A DNA stretch of 64,000 bases from Polynucleobacter sp. MWH-HuK1 (GTDB lineage Bacteria > Pseudomonadota > Gammaproteobacteria > Burkholderiales > Burkholderiaceae): positions 310,001 to 374,000 of the forward strand of contig NZ_JACVPP010000001.1 of NCBI RefSeq assembly GCF_018881815.1. Reading direction: 5' to 3'. Of the stretch, positions 9,929 to 21,696 are shown one piece after another. The notes below the pieces were generated by a model, which was not told the origin of the DNA, did not search any database, and saw only the letters and a list, made by a program, of their open reading frames with translations. Position 1 is the first letter of the stretch. Each line of letters begins with the position of its first letter. The position numbers and the translations under genes were made by a program.

Positions 9929-10399
9929 TTAGAAGCGGAAATGTGAGAAAGCTTTGTTAGCTTCTGCCATACGGTGAACTTCTTCACGCTTCTTCATTGC
10001 GCCGCCACGACCTTCAGCAGCTTCTAATAATTCGTTGGCTAAACGTTGAGCCATAGATTTTTCGCCACGCTTCTTAGCGGCTTCACGCAACCAGCGCATT
10101 GCCAAAGCGGAACGACGTGATGGACGAACTTCAACGGGAACTTGATAGTTGGCACCACCAACACGACGGCTCTTAACCTCAACCATTGGCTTAACGTTGC
10201 CCATGGCTGTTGAAAAAATTTCGAGTGGTTCTTTGTTTGCTTTTTTCTCGATGTGATCAAAGGCACCATAAACGATGCGCTCTGCAACCGATTTCTTGCC
10301 GTCCAACATAAGGACGTTCATGAATTTAGCTACTTCTACATTACCGAATTTTGGATCCGGCAAAATTTCCCGTTTGGGAACTTCACGACGACGTGGCAT
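9929..10399 (-). CDS. rpsG: 30S ribosomal protein S7
   Basis: S7 starts assembly of the small-subunit head and contacts the E-site tRNA. The 156-residue protein has [20 protein letters not shown] at the start and the [16 protein letters not shown] loop. AAGGAG is seven bases from the ATG. It is the second gene of the str operon. The 161-base spacer after rpsL holds only a perfect 18-base palindrome (10462-10479) without a T run. Confidence 0.97.
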   Translation of the reverse strand: MPRRREVPKREILPDPKFGNVEVAKFMNVLMLDGKKSVAERIVYGAFDHIEKKANKEPLEIFSTAMGNVKPMVEVKSRRVGGANYQVPVEVRPSRRSALAMRWLREAAKKRGEKSMAQRLANELLEAAEGRGGAMKKREEVHRMAEANKAFSHFRF

Positions 10400-10560
10400 A
10401 ACTACTCCTTCAGTTCAGTTAGGGGTGTTCACATGAATCACCCACTCCGGCTGCCCTACTATCTAAGAAGATTCTTAGACGGAACAGCCACTTACTTGTC
10501 TTTTAAGTCTGACAAACAATGACTTACCGCAAAAAACTACAACTGCTTAATTACTAAAAA

Positions 10561-10941
10561 TTAAGCAGCTTTTTTAGCGCGCTTAGCACCGTACTTAGAA
10601 CGGGCTTGCTTACGATCTTTAACGCCTTGCAAGTCCAAAGAGCCGCGAACGATGTGGTAACGCACACCTGGCAAGTCCTTCACACGACCACCGCGGATTA
10701 ACACTACTGAGTGTTCCTGGAGGTTATGGCCTTCACCGCCAATGTATGAAATAACTTCAAAACCATTGGTTAAGCGAACTTTGGCTACTTTACGAAGCGC
10801 AGAGTTAGGTTTTTTAGGAGTAGTGGTGTACACACGTGTACAAACACCACGACGCTGCGGGCTGTTTTGCATCGCAGGGCTCTTGCTTTTAACGGTAAGC
10901 TTTGCTCTTGGCTTACGTATGAGTTGATTAATTGTTGGCAT
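10561..10941 (-). CDS. rpsL: 30S ribosomal protein S12
   Basis: S12 monitors codon-anticodon pairing in the decoding centre. The 126-residue protein keeps the wild-type lysines in [11 protein letters not shown] and [13 protein letters not shown], the two places where streptomycin-resistance substitutions usually fall. A resistant allele is therefore not indicated. It is the first gene of the str operon, behind a strong promoter and the rpoC terminator. Confidence 0.97.
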   Translation of the reverse strand: MPTINQLIRKPRAKLTVKSKSPAMQNSPQRRGVCTRVYTTTPKKPNSALRKVAKVRLTNGFEVISYIGGEGHNLQEHSVVLIRGGRVKDLPGVRYHIVRGSLDLQGVKDRKQARSKYGAKRAKKAA

Positions 10942-11045
10942 AAAATAGCTCGGTTAGTACTTCTTTGTTGCTTTCTTCAAGAAAATCAATGACTTAGAGA
11001 AATTCTAGGTCAAAAAGACCCTCTTCTGAATCAGTAGAACTCAGC

Positions 11046-11074
11046 ATTCTAGCTTGGCCAGCCTTTTCCGTCAA
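11046..11074 (-). promoter_or_regulatory. Sigma-70 promoter of the str operon (rpsL)
   Basis: TTGACG (11074 to 11069), exactly 17 bases, then TAGAAT (11051 to 11046), read leftwards. The roughly 100-base leader to rpsL contains a small GGTC/GACC hairpin with a five-T loop. It lies directly downstream of the rpoC terminator, so rpsL-rpsG-fusA-tuf-rpsJ can be expressed independently of rpoBC. Confidence 0.85.
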
Positions 11075-11083
11075 CCAAATGGG

Positions 11084-11107
11084 AAAAAACTGGCCATTTC
11101 TGGCCAG
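11084..11107 (-). terminator. Rho-independent terminator of rpoBC
   Basis: CTGGCCA, a GAAA tetraloop, TGGCCAG, then six T on the minus strand, ten bases past the rpoC stop. This is a textbook intrinsic terminator. Confidence 0.92.
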
Positions 11108-11117
11108 AATTACCAAA

Positions 11118-14100
11118 TTAGCTTGGATCAGCCTCCCCAGTAGGAGCAACGACTTCAGCCTCGATTTCTAAAGGCATATTGGCCATTGCTTCCTCTTCGG
11201 CGGCAATCATTTGAGCGCGGTCACGCTCAAATTGCTCCCTGACCTTGCGTGCACGGCGGTAAGACAAGCCGGTACCAGCAGGGATGAGACGACCAATAAT
11301 GACGTTTTCCTTGAGGCCACGGAGTGTATCGGTCTTGCCCATAATTGCGGCTTCGGTCAATACACGGGTGGTTTCTTGGAAAGAAGCCGCTGAAATGAAG
11401 CTGTCGGTCGACAAAGATGCCTTAGTAATACCTAGCAACACGTTATCGAACTGAGCTGGGTGCTTACCTTGGGCGATCACAGCATCGTTAGCGTCATACA
11501 ACTTAGAACGCTCAACTTGCTCACCGGTAATGAAGGATGTATCGCCTGGATCAGTTACCTGAACACGACGCAACATCTGACGCACGATAACTTCAATGTG
11601 CTTGTCGTTAATCTTCACACCCTGGAGACGATAAACGTCTTGAACTTCGTCAACGATGTAGATTGCCAACTCTTCAATACCTTTGAGAGTCAAGATGTCG
11701 TGTGGATCAGCAGGGCCTTCCACAATCATCTCGCCCTTGTTCACAACCTGACCGTCGTGAACGAGAACTTGCTTCTCTTTAGGAATCAAGAATTCATTGG
11801 CTTCACCATCCATATCGGTAATAACCAAACGTTGCTTACCTTTGGTTTCTTTACCGAAGGAAACTGTTCCTGTAACTTTCGCCAATACAGCGGCATCTTT
11901 TGGTGAACGCGCTTCGAACAATTCTGCAACGCGTGGCAAACCACCGGTAATGTCGCGAGTCTTCTGTGATTCGATTGGAATACGTGCCAATACTTCACCA
12001 ACTTCGACTTTTTGGCCATCTTTAACAGTAATCAAAGCGCCTACTTGGAGGCCAATGTTTACTGGATGATCAGTACCAGCGATCATGACTTCATTACCCT
12101 TTTCATCAACCAAGTTGATCATTGGGCGAACGCCTTTGCTTGCTGCTGAACGACGCTTACCGTCAATAACCACCAAAGTGGAAAGACCGGTAACTTCGTC
12201 AACCTGCTTAGCAACAGTTACACCTTCCTCGACGTTGTCAAAACGAGCGATACCAGCGTACTCAGAAATAATCGGGCGTGTTAATGGATCCCAGGTTGCT
12301 AAGCTTGCGCCAGCCTTAACCGCTGCATCTTCTTTCAACAAGAGAGTTGCACCATAAGGAACTTTATGACGTTCACGCTCACGACCATTCTCATCAACGA
12401 TCAAGGCTTCGCCAGAACGTGAAATCACGATCTGCTCACCCTTCGCGTTCTTCACAACACGCATCGTGCCAGAGAACTTCAATGTGCCGTTTGATTTGGC
12501 TTCAATATTGCTTGCAACCAATGCACGTGACGCAGCACCACCGATGTGGAAAGTACGCATAGTCAACTGTGTACCTGGCTCACCGATAGACTGTGCAGCA
12601 ATAACGCCAACTGCCTCACCAACGTTTACCAAACCACCGCGACCTAGATCACGTCCGTAGCACTTAGCGCACAAACCAAAGCGAGTTAAGCAAGACAATA
12701 CTGTGCGAACTTTAACTTCGTCAATGCCTAATGCAACGATTTGATCAACATGATCTTCGTCGAGCAAGGTATCGTTAGGAACGATAACTTCTTGTGTGTC
12801 AGGGTGAACGATATCGCCGATACATACACGACCCAAAATACGGTCACGTAATGCTTCGATAATTTCGCCGCCTTCAACAAGCGCCTTCATAGTTACACCA
12901 GAAGTTGCGCCGCAATCTTCTTCAATAACCACGAGATCTTGAGTAACGTCGCATAAACGACGTGTCAAGTAACCAGAGTTCGCCGTCTTCAACGCAGTAT
13001 CAGCCAGACCTTTACGAGCGCCGTGGGTTGAGATGAAGTACTGCAACACATTCAAGCCTTCACGGAAGTTCGCAGTAATTGGAGTTTCAATAATGGAGCC
13101 ATCAGGCTTTGCCATCAAACCACGCATACCAGCCAACTGACGAATCTGCGCTGCAGATCCACGCGCACCGGAATCCGCCATCATGTAGATAGAGTTGAAG
13201 GATTCTTGACGAACAGTTTTACCGTTACGGTCGAGCACGTCAACGTGTGACAACTCATCCATCATAGCCTTACCAACTTGGTCACCTGCTGCACCCCAAA
13301 TATCAACAACGTTGTTATAACGCTCTTGATTGGTTACAAGGCCTGACATGAACTGCTTGTCATACTCTTTAACCTTGGCAGAAGCTTCGGTGATGATGCG
13401 CTCTTTAGATGTTGGGATCAACATATCGTCGATCGCAACAGAAATACCAGCATTGGTTGCCAAACGGAAACCAGACTGCAAGAGACGGTCAGCAAAAATG
13501 ACTGTTTCACGCAATCCGCACTTACGGAATGATGTGTTGATCAAACGTGAGATTTCTTTTTTCTTTAAAGGCTTGTTGATTTCCTCGAAAGACATGCCTT
13601 TAGGCAAAATCTCAGACAAGATTGCACGGCCAACTGACGTTTGATAGATCTTGGTCTTCTCAGCAAAACGGGCATCGCCTTCTGCCTTCTTGTCCACAAT
13701 CTCATACTCGGTAATACGAACAGCAACCCGAGAAGCCAATTCAACTTGACCAGCTTCATATGCACGTACTACTTCAGTAATGTTGGCGAAAACCATGCCT
13801 TCGCCTTTACCGTTGATCTTGTCACGTGTAGCGTAGTAAAGACCCAACACCACGTCCTGTGAAGGAACGATGGATGGCTCGCCGTTAGCTGGGAACAGTA
13901 CGTTGTTTGAGGCCAACATCAATGTACGTGCTTCCATTTGCGCTTCGAGCGACAAAGGAACGTGAACCGCCATTTGGTCGCCGTCAAAGTCAGCGTTAAA
14001 TGCCGCGCAGACTAATGGGTGCAATTGGATTGCTTTACCTTCAATCAGCATTGGCTCAAAAGCCTGAATACCGAGACGGTGCAATGTAGGCGCACGGTTC

Positions 14101-15380
14101 AACATGATTGGATGTTCACGAATTACTTCTTCGAGAATATCCCAAACAATTGGAGTCTGGCTTTCTACTTCTTTCTTCGCAGCCTTAATGGTGGTTGCAA
14201 TTCCCAAAGTCTCAAGCTTGTTGAAAATGAATGGCTTGAACAACTCCAAAGCCATCAATTTTGGTAAGCCGCACTGATGCAATTTCAATGTAGGACCAAC
14301 CACGATGACTGAACGACCAGAGTAGTCAACACGTTTACCCAACAAGTTTTGACGGAAACGACCGCTCTTACCTTTAATCATCTCAGCCAAGGACTTGAGA
14401 GGACGCTTGTTAGCGCCAGTCATAGCCTTACCGCGACGACCGTTATCGAGCAATGAGTCAACCGCTTCTTGCAACATACGTTTTTCGTTGCGAACGATGA
14501 TCTCTGGTGCGCGCAACTCTAACAAACGCTTCAAACGGTTGTTACGATTAATCACGCGACGATAGAGGTCGTTCAAATCGGAGGTAGCAAAGCGACCGCC
14601 ATCCAATGGCACCAATGGGCGCAATTCAGGTGGCAATACTGGCAACACTTCCATGATCATCCAGTCAGGCTTAATACCTGAAGTCTGGAACGCCTCGAGC
14701 ACTTTTAAGCGCTTAGCGTATTTCTTGATCTTGGCATCGCTGCCAGTTGCTTTTAAGTCGGCACGAATGGTCTCAACTTCGCGATCGATATCAATCGAAC
14801 GCAAGAGATCGCGAATACCTTCAGCGCCCATGATGGCGGTAAATGCACCGTCACCATACTCTTCAGTCTTAGCAATGTACTCGTCTTCAGACATGATCTG
14901 ACCGCGCTTCATTGCGCCTTCAGGAGTCATGCCAGGATCAACTACTACATATGCTTCAAAGTAAAGAACGCGTTCGATATCACGCAATGTCATATCAAGA
15001 ACCATGCCCAAGCGGGATGGCAATGATTTCAAGAACCAGATGTGCGCTACAGGGGCTGCCAACTCAATGTGGCCCATGCGCTCACGACGTACCTTAGCTA
15101 GAGTAACTTCAACACCGCACTTCTCGCAGATAACGCCACGGAACTTTAAACGCTTGTACTTACCACATAAGCACTCGTAGTCTTTGGTTGGTCCAAAAAT
15201 CTTGGCGCAGAACAAACCATCACGCTCGGGCTTAAAAGTCCGGTAGTTGATAGTTTCTGGTTTGCGTACTTCACCAAAAGACCATGAGCGAATTTTCTCA
15301 GGAGATGCGAGGCCAATCTTGATGACATCAAACTGCTCATCACCCTGCGTTTGCTTAAATAAATCGAGCAATGCTTTCAT
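11118..15380 (-). CDS. rpoC: DNA-directed RNA polymerase subunit beta'
   Basis: The beta' subunit holds the catalytic magnesium. The first zinc site is C70-x-C72-x12-C85-x2-C88, and the active-site loop NADFDGDQ falls about a third of the way along. The second zinc site uses [12 protein letters not shown] start at the ATG at 15378-15380 ([10 protein letters not shown]), two bases past the rpoB stop, giving 1420 residues. A reading nine residues longer would begin inside rpoB. The gene ends in a strong terminator. Confidence 0.98.
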   Translation of the reverse strand: MKALLDLFKQTQGDEQFDVIKIGLASPEKIRSWSFGEVRKPETINYRTFKPERDGLFCAKIFGPTKDYECLCGKYKRLKFRGVICEKCGVEVTLAKVRRERMGHIELAAPVAHIWFLKSLPSRLGMVLDMTLRDIERVLYFEAYVVVDPGMTPEGAMKRGQIMSEDEYIAKTEEYGDGAFTAIMGAEGIRDLLRSIDIDREVETIRADLKATGSDAKIKKYAKRLKVLEAFQTSGIKPDWMIMEVLPVLPPELRPLVPLDGGRFATSDLNDLYRRVINRNNRLKRLLELRAPEIIVRNEKRMLQEAVDSLLDNGRRGKAMTGANKRPLKSLAEMIKGKSGRFRQNLLGKRVDYSGRSVIVVGPTLKLHQCGLPKLMALELFKPFIFNKLETLGIATTIKAAKKEVESQTPIVWDILEEVIREHPIMLNRAPTLHRLGIQAFEPMLIEGKAIQLHPLVCAAFNADFDGDQMAVHVPLSLEAQMEARTLMLASNNVLFPANGEPSIVPSQDVVLGLYYATRDKINGKGEGMVFANITEVVRAYEAGQVELASRVAVRITEYEIVDKKAEGDARFAEKTKIYQTSVGRAILSEILPKGMSFEEINKPLKKKEISRLINTSFRKCGLRETVIFADRLLQSGFRLATNAGISVAIDDMLIPTSKERIITEASAKVKEYDKQFMSGLVTNQERYNNVVDIWGAAGDQVGKAMMDELSHVDVLDRNGKTVRQESFNSIYMMADSGARGSAAQIRQLAGMRGLMAKPDGSIIETPITANFREGLNVLQYFISTHGARKGLADTALKTANSGYLTRRLCDVTQDLVVIEEDCGATSGVTMKALVEGGEIIEALRDRILGRVCIGDIVHPDTQEVIVPNDTLLDEDHVDQIVALGIDEVKVRTVLSCLTRFGLCAKCYGRDLGRGGLVNVGEAVGVIAAQSIGEPGTQLTMRTFHIGGAASRALVASNIEAKSNGTLKFSGTMRVVKNAKGEQIVISRSGEALIVDENGRERERHKVPYGATLLLKEDAAVKAGASLATWDPLTRPIISEYAGIARFDNVEEGVTVAKQVDEVTGLSTLVVIDGKRRSAASKGVRPMINLVDEKGNEVMIAGTDHPVNIGLQVGALITVKDGQKVEVGEVLARIPIESQKTRDITGGLPRVAELFEARSPKDAAVLAKVTGTVSFGKETKGKQRLVITDMDGEANEFLIPKEKQVLVHDGQVVNKGEMIVEGPADPHDILTLKGIEELAIYIVDEVQDVYRLQGVKINDKHIEVIVRQMLRRVQVTDPGDTSFITGEQVERSKLYDANDAVIAQGKHPAQFDNVLLGITKASLSTDSFISAASFQETTRVLTEAAIMGKTDTLRGLKENVIIGRLIPAGTGLSYRRARKVREQFERDRAQMIAAEEEAMANMPLEIEAEVVAPTGEADPS

Positions 15381-15381
15381 A

Positions 15382-18300
15382 TCAGTTGCGCTCCATGTCA
15401 ATGTCAATACCCAACGAACGGATTTCTTTTACCAGAACGTTGAAGGATTCGGGCATGCCAGCATCAATCGTGTGCTCGCCCTTGACGATGTTTTCGTAAA
15501 CCTTGGTACGGCCTGCGACGTCATCGGACTTCACTGTCAGCATTTCCTGCAAGACATATGAAGCTCCGTATGCTTCGAGGGCCCAGACTTCCATCTCACC
15601 AAAGCGCTGACCACCGAACTGAGCTTTACCGCCCAATGGCTGTTGCGTTACTAAAGAGTAAGGTCCGGTTGAGCGTGCGTGCATCTTGTCATCGACCAAA
15701 TGGTGGAGTTTCAAGACATGCATAACGCCAACAGTTACTGGACGCTCAAACTGATCGCCAGTTCGGCCATCGCACAAAATCATTTGCTGACGTGAAGGCG
15801 TCATCTTCAAAGAAGTAGCCACTTCTTCTGGATAAGCTAATTCGAGCATGCGTCCGATTTCTGCCTCTGTAGCACCGTCAAATACTGGAGTTGCAAATGG
15901 CAAGCCTTGGCGGAGGTTCTCAGCCAATGCTGTGATTTGCTCATCAGTGAAATTGTCGATATCTTCAATGCGACCTGTTTCGTTGTAAAGCTGTTTGAGG
16001 AACTTACGTAACTCAGCTTGTTTAGCTTGTTGACGAACCATCTCATCGATACGCTTACCAATACCTTGAGCAGCCCAACCTAAGTGGGTTTCCAAGATCT
16101 GACCAACGTTCATACGGGAAGGAACGCCCAATGGGTTCAAGACGATGTCAACAGGGCGTCCGTCAGCCATAAATGGCATGTCTTCTGCAGGAGCGATTTT
16201 AGAAACCACACCTTTGTTACCGTGACGACCGGCCATCTTGTCACCAGGCTGCAAGCGACGCTTAACAGCCAAGTACACCTTAACCATCTTCGTTACGCCA
16301 GGTTGCAAATCATCGCCCTGAGTAAGCTTGGTGCGCTTCTCTTCGAAGGCTTCATCAAACTGTTTACGTTTCGCTTCGATAGAAGATTTGATCGCTTCAA
16401 CTTGTGAGGCAACTTCATCATCTGCTGGACGAACATCGAACCAATGGTATTTGTCCAAATCAGCAAGATATTCCTTGTCGATCTTGGTGCCTTTAGCTAA
16501 TTTCTTAGGGCCGCCGTTAGCAACTTTGCCAATCAACAGTTTTTCTAAACGCATGAAGGCATCGCCTTCAACAATGCGCAACTGGTCATTTAAGTCCAAA
16601 CGATAGCGTTGCAATTCTTCCTGAATGATGGACTGTGCACGAGCATCGCGCTCAATACCTTCACGGGTGAAGACTTGAACATCGATAACAGTACCGATCA
16701 TTCCTGATGGAACGCGCAAAGAAGTATCTTTTACGTCGGATGCTTTTTCACCGAAGATCGCGCGGAGGAGCTTCTCTTCAGGCGTGAGAGTTGTCTCGCC
16801 CTTTGGAGTTACTTTACCTACCAATACGTCGCCAGCTTCAACTTCAGCACCGATATAAACAATACCGCTTTCATCCAAGCGAGAGAGTTGTGACTCAGCC
16901 AAATTGGAGATATCGCGTGTAATTTCTTCTGAACCAAGCTTGGTATCACGTGCAACTACTGACAACTCTTCAATATGGATAGAGGTGTAGCGGTCGTCAG
17001 CAACAACTTTCTCAGAGATCAAGATTGAATCTTCGAAGTTATAACCGTTCCATGGCATAAATGCCACAGTCATGTTTTGACCCAAAGCCAATTCACCCAA
17101 ATCGGTAGATGCACCGTCAGCAACTACGTCGCCTCGGGCTACACGATCACCAACCTTCACGATTGGACGTTGATTGATATTAGTGTTTTGGTTTGAACGG
17201 GTGTACTTGATGAGGTTATAAATATCCACACCGACTTCACCGGCTGCAGTCTCATCATCATTCACACGAATCACAACACGATTCGCATCAACGTAATCAA
17301 CAATACCGCCACGCGCTGCTAATACAACAGTGCCAGAGTCAACCGCAACAATGCGCTCTAAACCTGTACCAACTAGTGGCTTATCAGGACGCAAGCAAGG
17401 AACTGCTTGACGCTGCATATTCGCACCCATCAACGCACGGTTCGCATCATCGTGCTCCAAAAATGGAACGAGTGAAGCAGCAGCAGAAACGATCTGGCTC
17501 GGAGCAACGTCGATGAAATCGATACGCTCTGGGCTAACCATCATGGTCTCACCAGCTTGACGAGCAGAAACCAATTCGTCAGCCAACTTGCCGTTCTTGT
17601 CGATTGTTGCGTTCGCCTGAGCAATCACATACTTCGCTTCTTCAATCGCAGAGAGATAAACCACTTCATCGCTTACCTTGCTATTGGAAACCTTACGGTA
17701 TGGAGTCTCAAGGAAACCATGCTCATTCAAACGCGCAAACAATGCGAGTGAGTTGATCAAACCAATGTTTGGTCCTTCTGGAGTTTCGATTGGGCAAACA
17801 CGTCCGTAGTGAGTTGGATGCACGTCGCGCACTTCAAAACCAGCGCGTTCGCGTGTCAAACCACCAGGTCCCAATGCAGAGATACGACGCTTGTGCGTGA
17901 TCTCTGAGAGTGGATTGGTTTGATCCATAAACTGGGACAACTGTGAAGAACCGAAGAACTCACGAATTGCAGAAGAGATTGGCTTGCTGTTAATCAAGTC
18001 GTGCGGCATAAGGTTTTCCGTTTCGGCTTGACCAAGACGTTCTTTAACCGCACGCTCAACACGTGACAAACCAGCACGGAATTGATTTTCAGCCAATTCG
18101 CCAACGCAACGCACACGTCGATTACCTAAGTGATCGATATCATCTACTTCGCCTTTGCCGTTACGCAAATCTACGAGGGATTTAATAGTGTCGAGAATAT
18201 CCTCGTTCGACAGAACCATTGGGCCCTCCATCTCGGAACGTCCAAGACGGCTGTTGACCTTCATACGGCCAACACGAGATAAATCGTAAGTATCTTCGCT

Positions 18301-19482
18301 ATAGAACAAGCGCTGGAACAAGGCTTCAACGGCATCTTCTGTTGGAGGCTCACCAGGACGCATCATGCGGTAGATGGCAATACGTGCTGCAGTTTGATCA
18401 GCAGTTTCGTCAGTACGCAATGTCTGAGAAATGTATGCGCCAGAATCTAAATCGTTGGTGTAAATGGTTTCCAATTGCTTGATACCAGCATCGCGCAATG
18501 TGGCCAACAACTCTTCAGTAATTTCATCATTAGCGTAGGCCAAGATTTCACCAGAATCTGGATCAACGATATTACGCGCAACCACACGACCTACTAAGTA
18601 GTCATCTGGAACAGCAATCGTTTTTGTCTTGGCAGCTTCAAGCTCACGAATGTGTTTTGCGTTAATACGCTTGTCTTTTTGAATGACTACAACGCCATTC
18701 CTATCAACCACATCAAAGCTAGCCAACTGACCACGCAAACGCTCCGGAACAAATTCCATTGATGCGCCATTAGCAGTCAATGAGAAATGATCAAAGTTGA
18801 AGAAGTTCGCAAGAATCTGCTCGTTATTTAAACCAATTGCTTTGAGCAAAATGGTGACAGGCATCTTACGACGACGGTCAACGCGGAAATAAAGGATGTC
18901 TTTTGGGTCAAACTCGAAATCGAGCCATGAGCCACGGTAAGGAATAATGCGCGCTGAGAACAGCAACTTACCTGAGCTGTGTGTCTTACCCTTATCGTGT
19001 TCGAAGAACACGCCTGGAGAACGGTGCAACTGAGAAACGATCACGCGCTCAGTACCATTGATCACAAAAGAGCCATTTTCTGTCATGAGTGGAATTTCAC
19101 CCATATAGACTTCGCTCTCTTTTACCTCTTTAACCTTAGTAGGCGCCTCGCGATCATAAATAATCAAGCGGACTTTAGCGCGTAAGGCTGAGTGGTATGT
19201 GTAACCACGTTGTTGACATTCTTTAACGTCAAACGGTGGCTGTGATAACTGGTAAGACACGTATTCCATACGTGCATAGCCATTGTTAGACACAATTGGG
19301 AATGCTGATGTAAAGGCAGCCTGAAGACCCTCGTTAATACGAGAAGTCGCTGGCTTATCAGCTTGTAAAAATTTAGCGTAGGATTCCAGCTGCGTTGCGA
19401 TCAGGTATGGAACCTGGTGGTTGTTTACTCGCTTAGCAAAGCTTTTACGGACTCGCTTGCGTTCGGTGAAGCTATAGTTCAT
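15382..19482 (-). CDS. rpoB: DNA-directed RNA polymerase subunit beta
   Basis: The beta subunit forms one pincer of RNA polymerase and the rifampicin pocket. The start is the ATG at 19480-19482 ([15 protein letters not shown]), with GGAG five bases upstream, giving 1366 residues. The rifampicin region ([20 protein letters not shown]) shows no typical resistance substitution. [15 protein letters not shown] near the C-terminus is the conserved active-centre block. The spacer to rplL has two competing hairpins likely to set the rplL:rpoB ratio. Confidence 0.98.
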   Translation of the reverse strand: MNYSFTERKRVRKSFAKRVNNHQVPYLIATQLESYAKFLQADKPATSRINEGLQAAFTSAFPIVSNNGYARMEYVSYQLSQPPFDVKECQQRGYTYHSALRAKVRLIIYDREAPTKVKEVKESEVYMGEIPLMTENGSFVINGTERVIVSQLHRSPGVFFEHDKGKTHSSGKLLFSARIIPYRGSWLDFEFDPKDILYFRVDRRRKMPVTILLKAIGLNNEQILANFFNFDHFSLTANGASMEFVPERLRGQLASFDVVDRNGVVVIQKDKRINAKHIRELEAAKTKTIAVPDDYLVGRVVARNIVDPDSGEILAYANDEITEELLATLRDAGIKQLETIYTNDLDSGAYISQTLRTDETADQTAARIAIYRMMRPGEPPTEDAVEALFQRLFYSEDTYDLSRVGRMKVNSRLGRSEMEGPMVLSNEDILDTIKSLVDLRNGKGEVDDIDHLGNRRVRCVGELAENQFRAGLSRVERAVKERLGQAETENLMPHDLINSKPISSAIREFFGSSQLSQFMDQTNPLSEITHKRRISALGPGGLTRERAGFEVRDVHPTHYGRVCPIETPEGPNIGLINSLALFARLNEHGFLETPYRKVSNSKVSDEVVYLSAIEEAKYVIAQANATIDKNGKLADELVSARQAGETMMVSPERIDFIDVAPSQIVSAAASLVPFLEHDDANRALMGANMQRQAVPCLRPDKPLVGTGLERIVAVDSGTVVLAARGGIVDYVDANRVVIRVNDDETAAGEVGVDIYNLIKYTRSNQNTNINQRPIVKVGDRVARGDVVADGASTDLGELALGQNMTVAFMPWNGYNFEDSILISEKVVADDRYTSIHIEELSVVARDTKLGSEEITRDISNLAESQLSRLDESGIVYIGAEVEAGDVLVGKVTPKGETTLTPEEKLLRAIFGEKASDVKDTSLRVPSGMIGTVIDVQVFTREGIERDARAQSIIQEELQRYRLDLNDQLRIVEGDAFMRLEKLLIGKVANGGPKKLAKGTKIDKEYLADLDKYHWFDVRPADDEVASQVEAIKSSIEAKRKQFDEAFEEKRTKLTQGDDLQPGVTKMVKVYLAVKRRLQPGDKMAGRHGNKGVVSKIAPAEDMPFMADGRPVDIVLNPLGVPSRMNVGQILETHLGWAAQGIGKRIDEMVRQQAKQAELRKFLKQLYNETGRIEDIDNFTDEQITALAENLRQGLPFATPVFDGATEAEIGRMLELAYPEEVATSLKMTPSRQQMILCDGRTGDQFERPVTVGVMHVLKLHHLVDDKMHARSTGPYSLVTQQPLGGKAQFGGQRFGEMEVWALEAYGASYVLQEMLTVKSDDVAGRTKVYENIVKGEHTIDAGMPESFNVLVKEIRSLGIDIDMERN

Positions 19483-19609
19483 TTCATCTCCGAATTCAGC
19501 GACTGTACAAAGATTTGGCGATTGGCCACTACCAATCACTGGCGGACAACACTAAACCGTTTCGATCTAGTGTCCGACCAAACTTGCATTCTGCAGTCGT
19601 ATCAGAAGG

Positions 19610-19664
19610 CAAACCCGATTTCAATCAGAAATGAAATCGGGTTTGACCTCTAGAGGTCAAACCC
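19610..19664 (-). promoter_or_regulatory. rplL-rpoB attenuator or processing hairpins
   Basis: Two strong, mutually exclusive stems are encoded. One is a perfect 26-base palindrome (19639-19664). The other pairs 19610-19623 with 19632-19645, 14 base pairs around an eight-base loop. They compete for the same seven bases (19639-19645). The second stem is followed by GCC, not a T run, so RNase III processing or pausing fits better than simple intrinsic termination. Escherichia coli has both partial termination and an RNase III site in the same gap. Confidence 0.65.
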
Positions 19665-19709
19665 AACATGGCTAACGCCCCTTTGTGAGAGGCGCCAGCT
19701 GAGTTTGTA

Positions 19710-20087
19710 TTACTTGAGTTCCGCCTTAGCGCCAGCTTCTTCAAGCTTCTTCTTAGCTTCTTCAGCAGTCTTCTTGTCAACGCCTTCTTTAATTGGCTTC
19801 GGTGCACCGTCAACCAAATCTTTAGCTTCTTTCAAACCAAGGCCAGTAATTTCGCGAACCGCCTTAATTACTGAAACTTTATTTGCGCCAGCTTCGAGCA
19901 AGTTAACAGTGAATTCTGTTTGCTCTGCGCCACCACCAGCAGCATCGCCACCACCAGCAGGACCAGCAACAGCCATAGCTGCAGCTGAAACACCAAACTT
20001 CTCTTCGAACGCCTTAACCAAGTCGTTCAAATCCATAACAGACATGCTACCTACTGCTTCAATGATTTCTTCTTTAGTAATCGCCAT
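19710..20087 (-). CDS. rplL: 50S ribosomal protein L7/L12
   Basis: L7/L12 dimers form the mobile stalk that recruits translation GTPases. The 125-residue acidic protein has an N-terminal dimerisation domain, a Gly/Ala hinge ([17 protein letters not shown], about residues 38-54) and the C-terminal factor-binding domain ([17 protein letters not shown]). AGGAG precedes the ATG. It is the last gene of the rplKAJL group before the rpoB spacer. Confidence 0.97.
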   Translation of the reverse strand: MAITKEEIIEAVGSMSVMDLNDLVKAFEEKFGVSAAAMAVAGPAGGGDAAGGGAEQTEFTVNLLEAGANKVSVIKAVREITGLGLKEAKDLVDGAPKPIKEGVDKKTAEEAKKKLEEAGAKAELK

Positions 20088-20123
20088 GTTTAGCTCCTAA
20101 TGCTTAAATAGTTAATCTGTCGC

Positions 20124-20759
20124 TTATTCAGCGGCAGGGGTTTCGTTTGCTTCTGTTCCAGCTTCTGGAGCTGCAGCTGCAGGCTCAGCAGTTGCTTCAG
20201 GTGCAGCTTCAGCGGCTACTGCTGCTGGGGCTGCTTCTGTTACAGGTGCTGCGGCTACCGGAGCAGGCGCTCCAGCTGCTTTTTGCGCTGCTACTGCGCC
20301 CAACACGCGAGCCATTGCGGAAACTGGGGCTTGCATAACACCCAACAATTTCGATAACAACTCTTCGCGGCTTGGAATTGTTGCGAGGGCTTTTACACCT
20401 GCAACGTCTAACAACTTGCCGTTATATAAGCCAGCAGTAATGACTAGCTTGTCTTGAGTCTTAGCAAAGTTCTGTAATACTTTTGCCGAAGCAATCGGAT
20501 CAGCAGAGATGCCGTAAATCAAGGGACCAACCATCGAATCAGCAAGAGGCTCAAACTGTGTGCCTTGTGCAGCACGGCGTGCCAATGTGTTCTTCAAAAC
20601 GCGAAGATATACACCTTGGTCACGTGCGCTTGCACGTAGCTTTGTCAACTGCTCTACTGGAATACCACGGTATTCAGCGAGCACGACAGTTTGGGCTCCA
20701 GCCAATTGAGCGCCGACATCAGCAACAATCGCTTTTTTGTCTTGTACATTCAAAGGCAC
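20124..20759 (-). CDS. rplJ: 50S ribosomal protein L10, with Ala-rich C-terminal extension
   Basis: L10 anchors the L7/L12 dimers to the ribosome and represses its own operon. Residues 1 to about 165 match the usual L10 ([15 protein letters not shown] start, then an rRNA-binding domain and a stalk helix). The protein then continues for about 45 residues rich in Ala, Pro and Glu, reaching 211. Translation begins at GTG (20757-20759), with GGAG seven bases upstream. A terminator-like hairpin lies just in front of that site. Confidence 0.96.
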   Translation of the reverse strand: MPLNVQDKKAIVADVGAQLAGAQTVVLAEYRGIPVEQLTKLRASARDQGVYLRVLKNTLARRAAQGTQFEPLADSMVGPLIYGISADPIASAKVLQNFAKTQDKLVITAGLYNGKLLDVAGVKALATIPSREELLSKLLGVMQAPVSAMARVLGAVAAQKAAGAPAPVAAAPVTEAAPAAVAAEAAPEATAEPAAAAPEAGTEANETPAAE

Positions 20760-20772
20760 GGTTTAACTCCAT

Positions 20773-20795
20773 AAAAACCAACTGTTTCCAGTTGG
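20773..20795 (-). promoter_or_regulatory. Terminator-like hairpin immediately before rplJ
   Basis: CCAACTG, a GAAA tetraloop, CAGTTGG and then five T, ending a few bases before the GGAG site of rplJ. It has the shape of an intrinsic terminator within the L10 leader and could attenuate rplJL-rpoBC transcription or fold as part of the L10-L12 target. Confidence 0.6.
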
Positions 20796-20804
20796 GGTTA
20801 CACA

Positions 20805-20870
20805 CCAGCGTCTGATCGTTTCATCACAAGAATCTTGTGAGTATCTTTTCAGGGTCGCCATCTGCGCTGG
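20805..20870 (-). promoter_or_regulatory. L10 leader RNA structure
   Basis: The ends CCAGCG/CGCTGG close a 66-base element containing an internal TCACAAG/CTTGTGA hairpin (20821-20841). It sits in the rplA-rplJ spacer exactly where the L10(L12)4 autoregulatory target is found in other bacteria. The identification is by position and foldability, not by motif match. Confidence 0.5.
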
Positions 20871-20938
20871 TTATTACTTTCGTAACGATTAAGAATTAAC
20901 TCTTTGCTAGCAACTAATTCACCAACGGTCTTTGATGT

Positions 20939-20966
20939 TCGACTTTTCCATATAGACAAAAGTCGA
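20939..20966 (-). promoter_or_regulatory. Hairpin shortly after rplA
   Basis: A nine-base-pair stem TCGACTTTT/AAAAGTCGA with a ten-base loop, 27 bases past the rplA stop and without a T run. It may protect or process the rplKA end of the message. Confidence 0.4.
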
Positions 20967-20992
20967 CCCAAAGTTCTTTTTGTTACAGGCTA

Positions 20993-21694
20993 TTAAGCTG
21001 CTGCCTGTAACGATGCTTGGTCTACACGTACGCCTGCACCCATGGTGCTACTTACGGCAACCTTCTTCAAATAAACACCCTTAGATGCAGGAGGTTTTGC
21101 TTTATTCAAAGCCTCAAGCAATGCGAGCAAGTTGGATTTCAATGCAGTTGGTTCGAATGAACGACGGCCAATGCTTGCGTGCACGATACCGGCTTTGTCC
21201 ACACGGAACTGAACTTGACCAGCTTTCGCATTCTTCACTGCAGTAGCAACGTCAGGTGTAACTGTTCCCACTTTTGGATTCGGCATCAAACCACGTGGAC
21301 CCAATACTTGGCCTAAAGTACCAACAATCTTCATTGTGTCAGGGGATGCAATTAATACGTCAAAGTCAATTTTTCCGCTCTTAATTTGATCAGCCAAATC
21401 TTCCATGCCAACGATTTCAGCACCAGCAGCTTTAGCTTGCTCAGCCTTCTCGCCTTGTGCAAAAACAGCTACACGAACATGCTTACCTGTTCCAGCTGGG
21501 AGCACCACTGCGCCACGCACAACTTGATCAGATTTTTTGGCATCAATGCCTAACTGAACAGCAACGTCGATAGACTCATCAAACTTAGCGGTTGCACACT
21601 CTTTAACGAGGTTCAATGCATCATCTAATGAATAGAACTTATTGCGATCAACTTTAGATTGAATTGCTTTTACGCGTTTAGATAATTTAGTCAT
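20993..21694 (-). CDS. rplA: 50S ribosomal protein L1
   Basis: L1 forms the mobile stalk beside the E site and is a translational repressor of the L11 operon in many bacteria. The 233-residue protein has the L1 signature region ([19 protein letters not shown], about residues 122-140). Its ribosome-binding site lies within the end of rplK, two bases upstream, so translation is coupled. Confidence 0.97.
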   Translation of the reverse strand: MTKLSKRVKAIQSKVDRNKFYSLDDALNLVKECATAKFDESIDVAVQLGIDAKKSDQVVRGAVVLPAGTGKHVRVAVFAQGEKAEQAKAAGAEIVGMEDLADQIKSGKIDFDVLIASPDTMKIVGTLGQVLGPRGLMPNPKVGTVTPDVATAVKNAKAGQVQFRVDKAGIVHASIGRRSFEPTALKSNLLALLEALNKAKPPASKGVYLKKVAVSSTMGAGVRVDQASLQAAA

Positions 21695-21696
21695 GA

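Noticed and set aside
10462..10479. Perfect 18-base palindrome between rpsL and rpsG as a terminator
   Set aside because: There is no T run after it on the transcribed strand and termination here would shut off fusA and tuf. It is kept only as a comment under rpsG.
15382..15407. N-terminal extension of rpoC and similar longer readings of rpoB, rpmC, gcvH, dolP-neighbouring cytochrome and diaA
   Set aside because: The longer starts overlap upstream genes or use TTG without family support, and good Shine-Dalgarno sites precede the shorter starts in most of these.
20706..20771. A short out-of-frame ATG reading frame overlapping the rplJ start (begins MELNRAF)
   Set aside because: It arises because the GGAG site follows an ATG by chance. 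It has no site of its own, and the family start MPLNVQ at the GTG is convincing.
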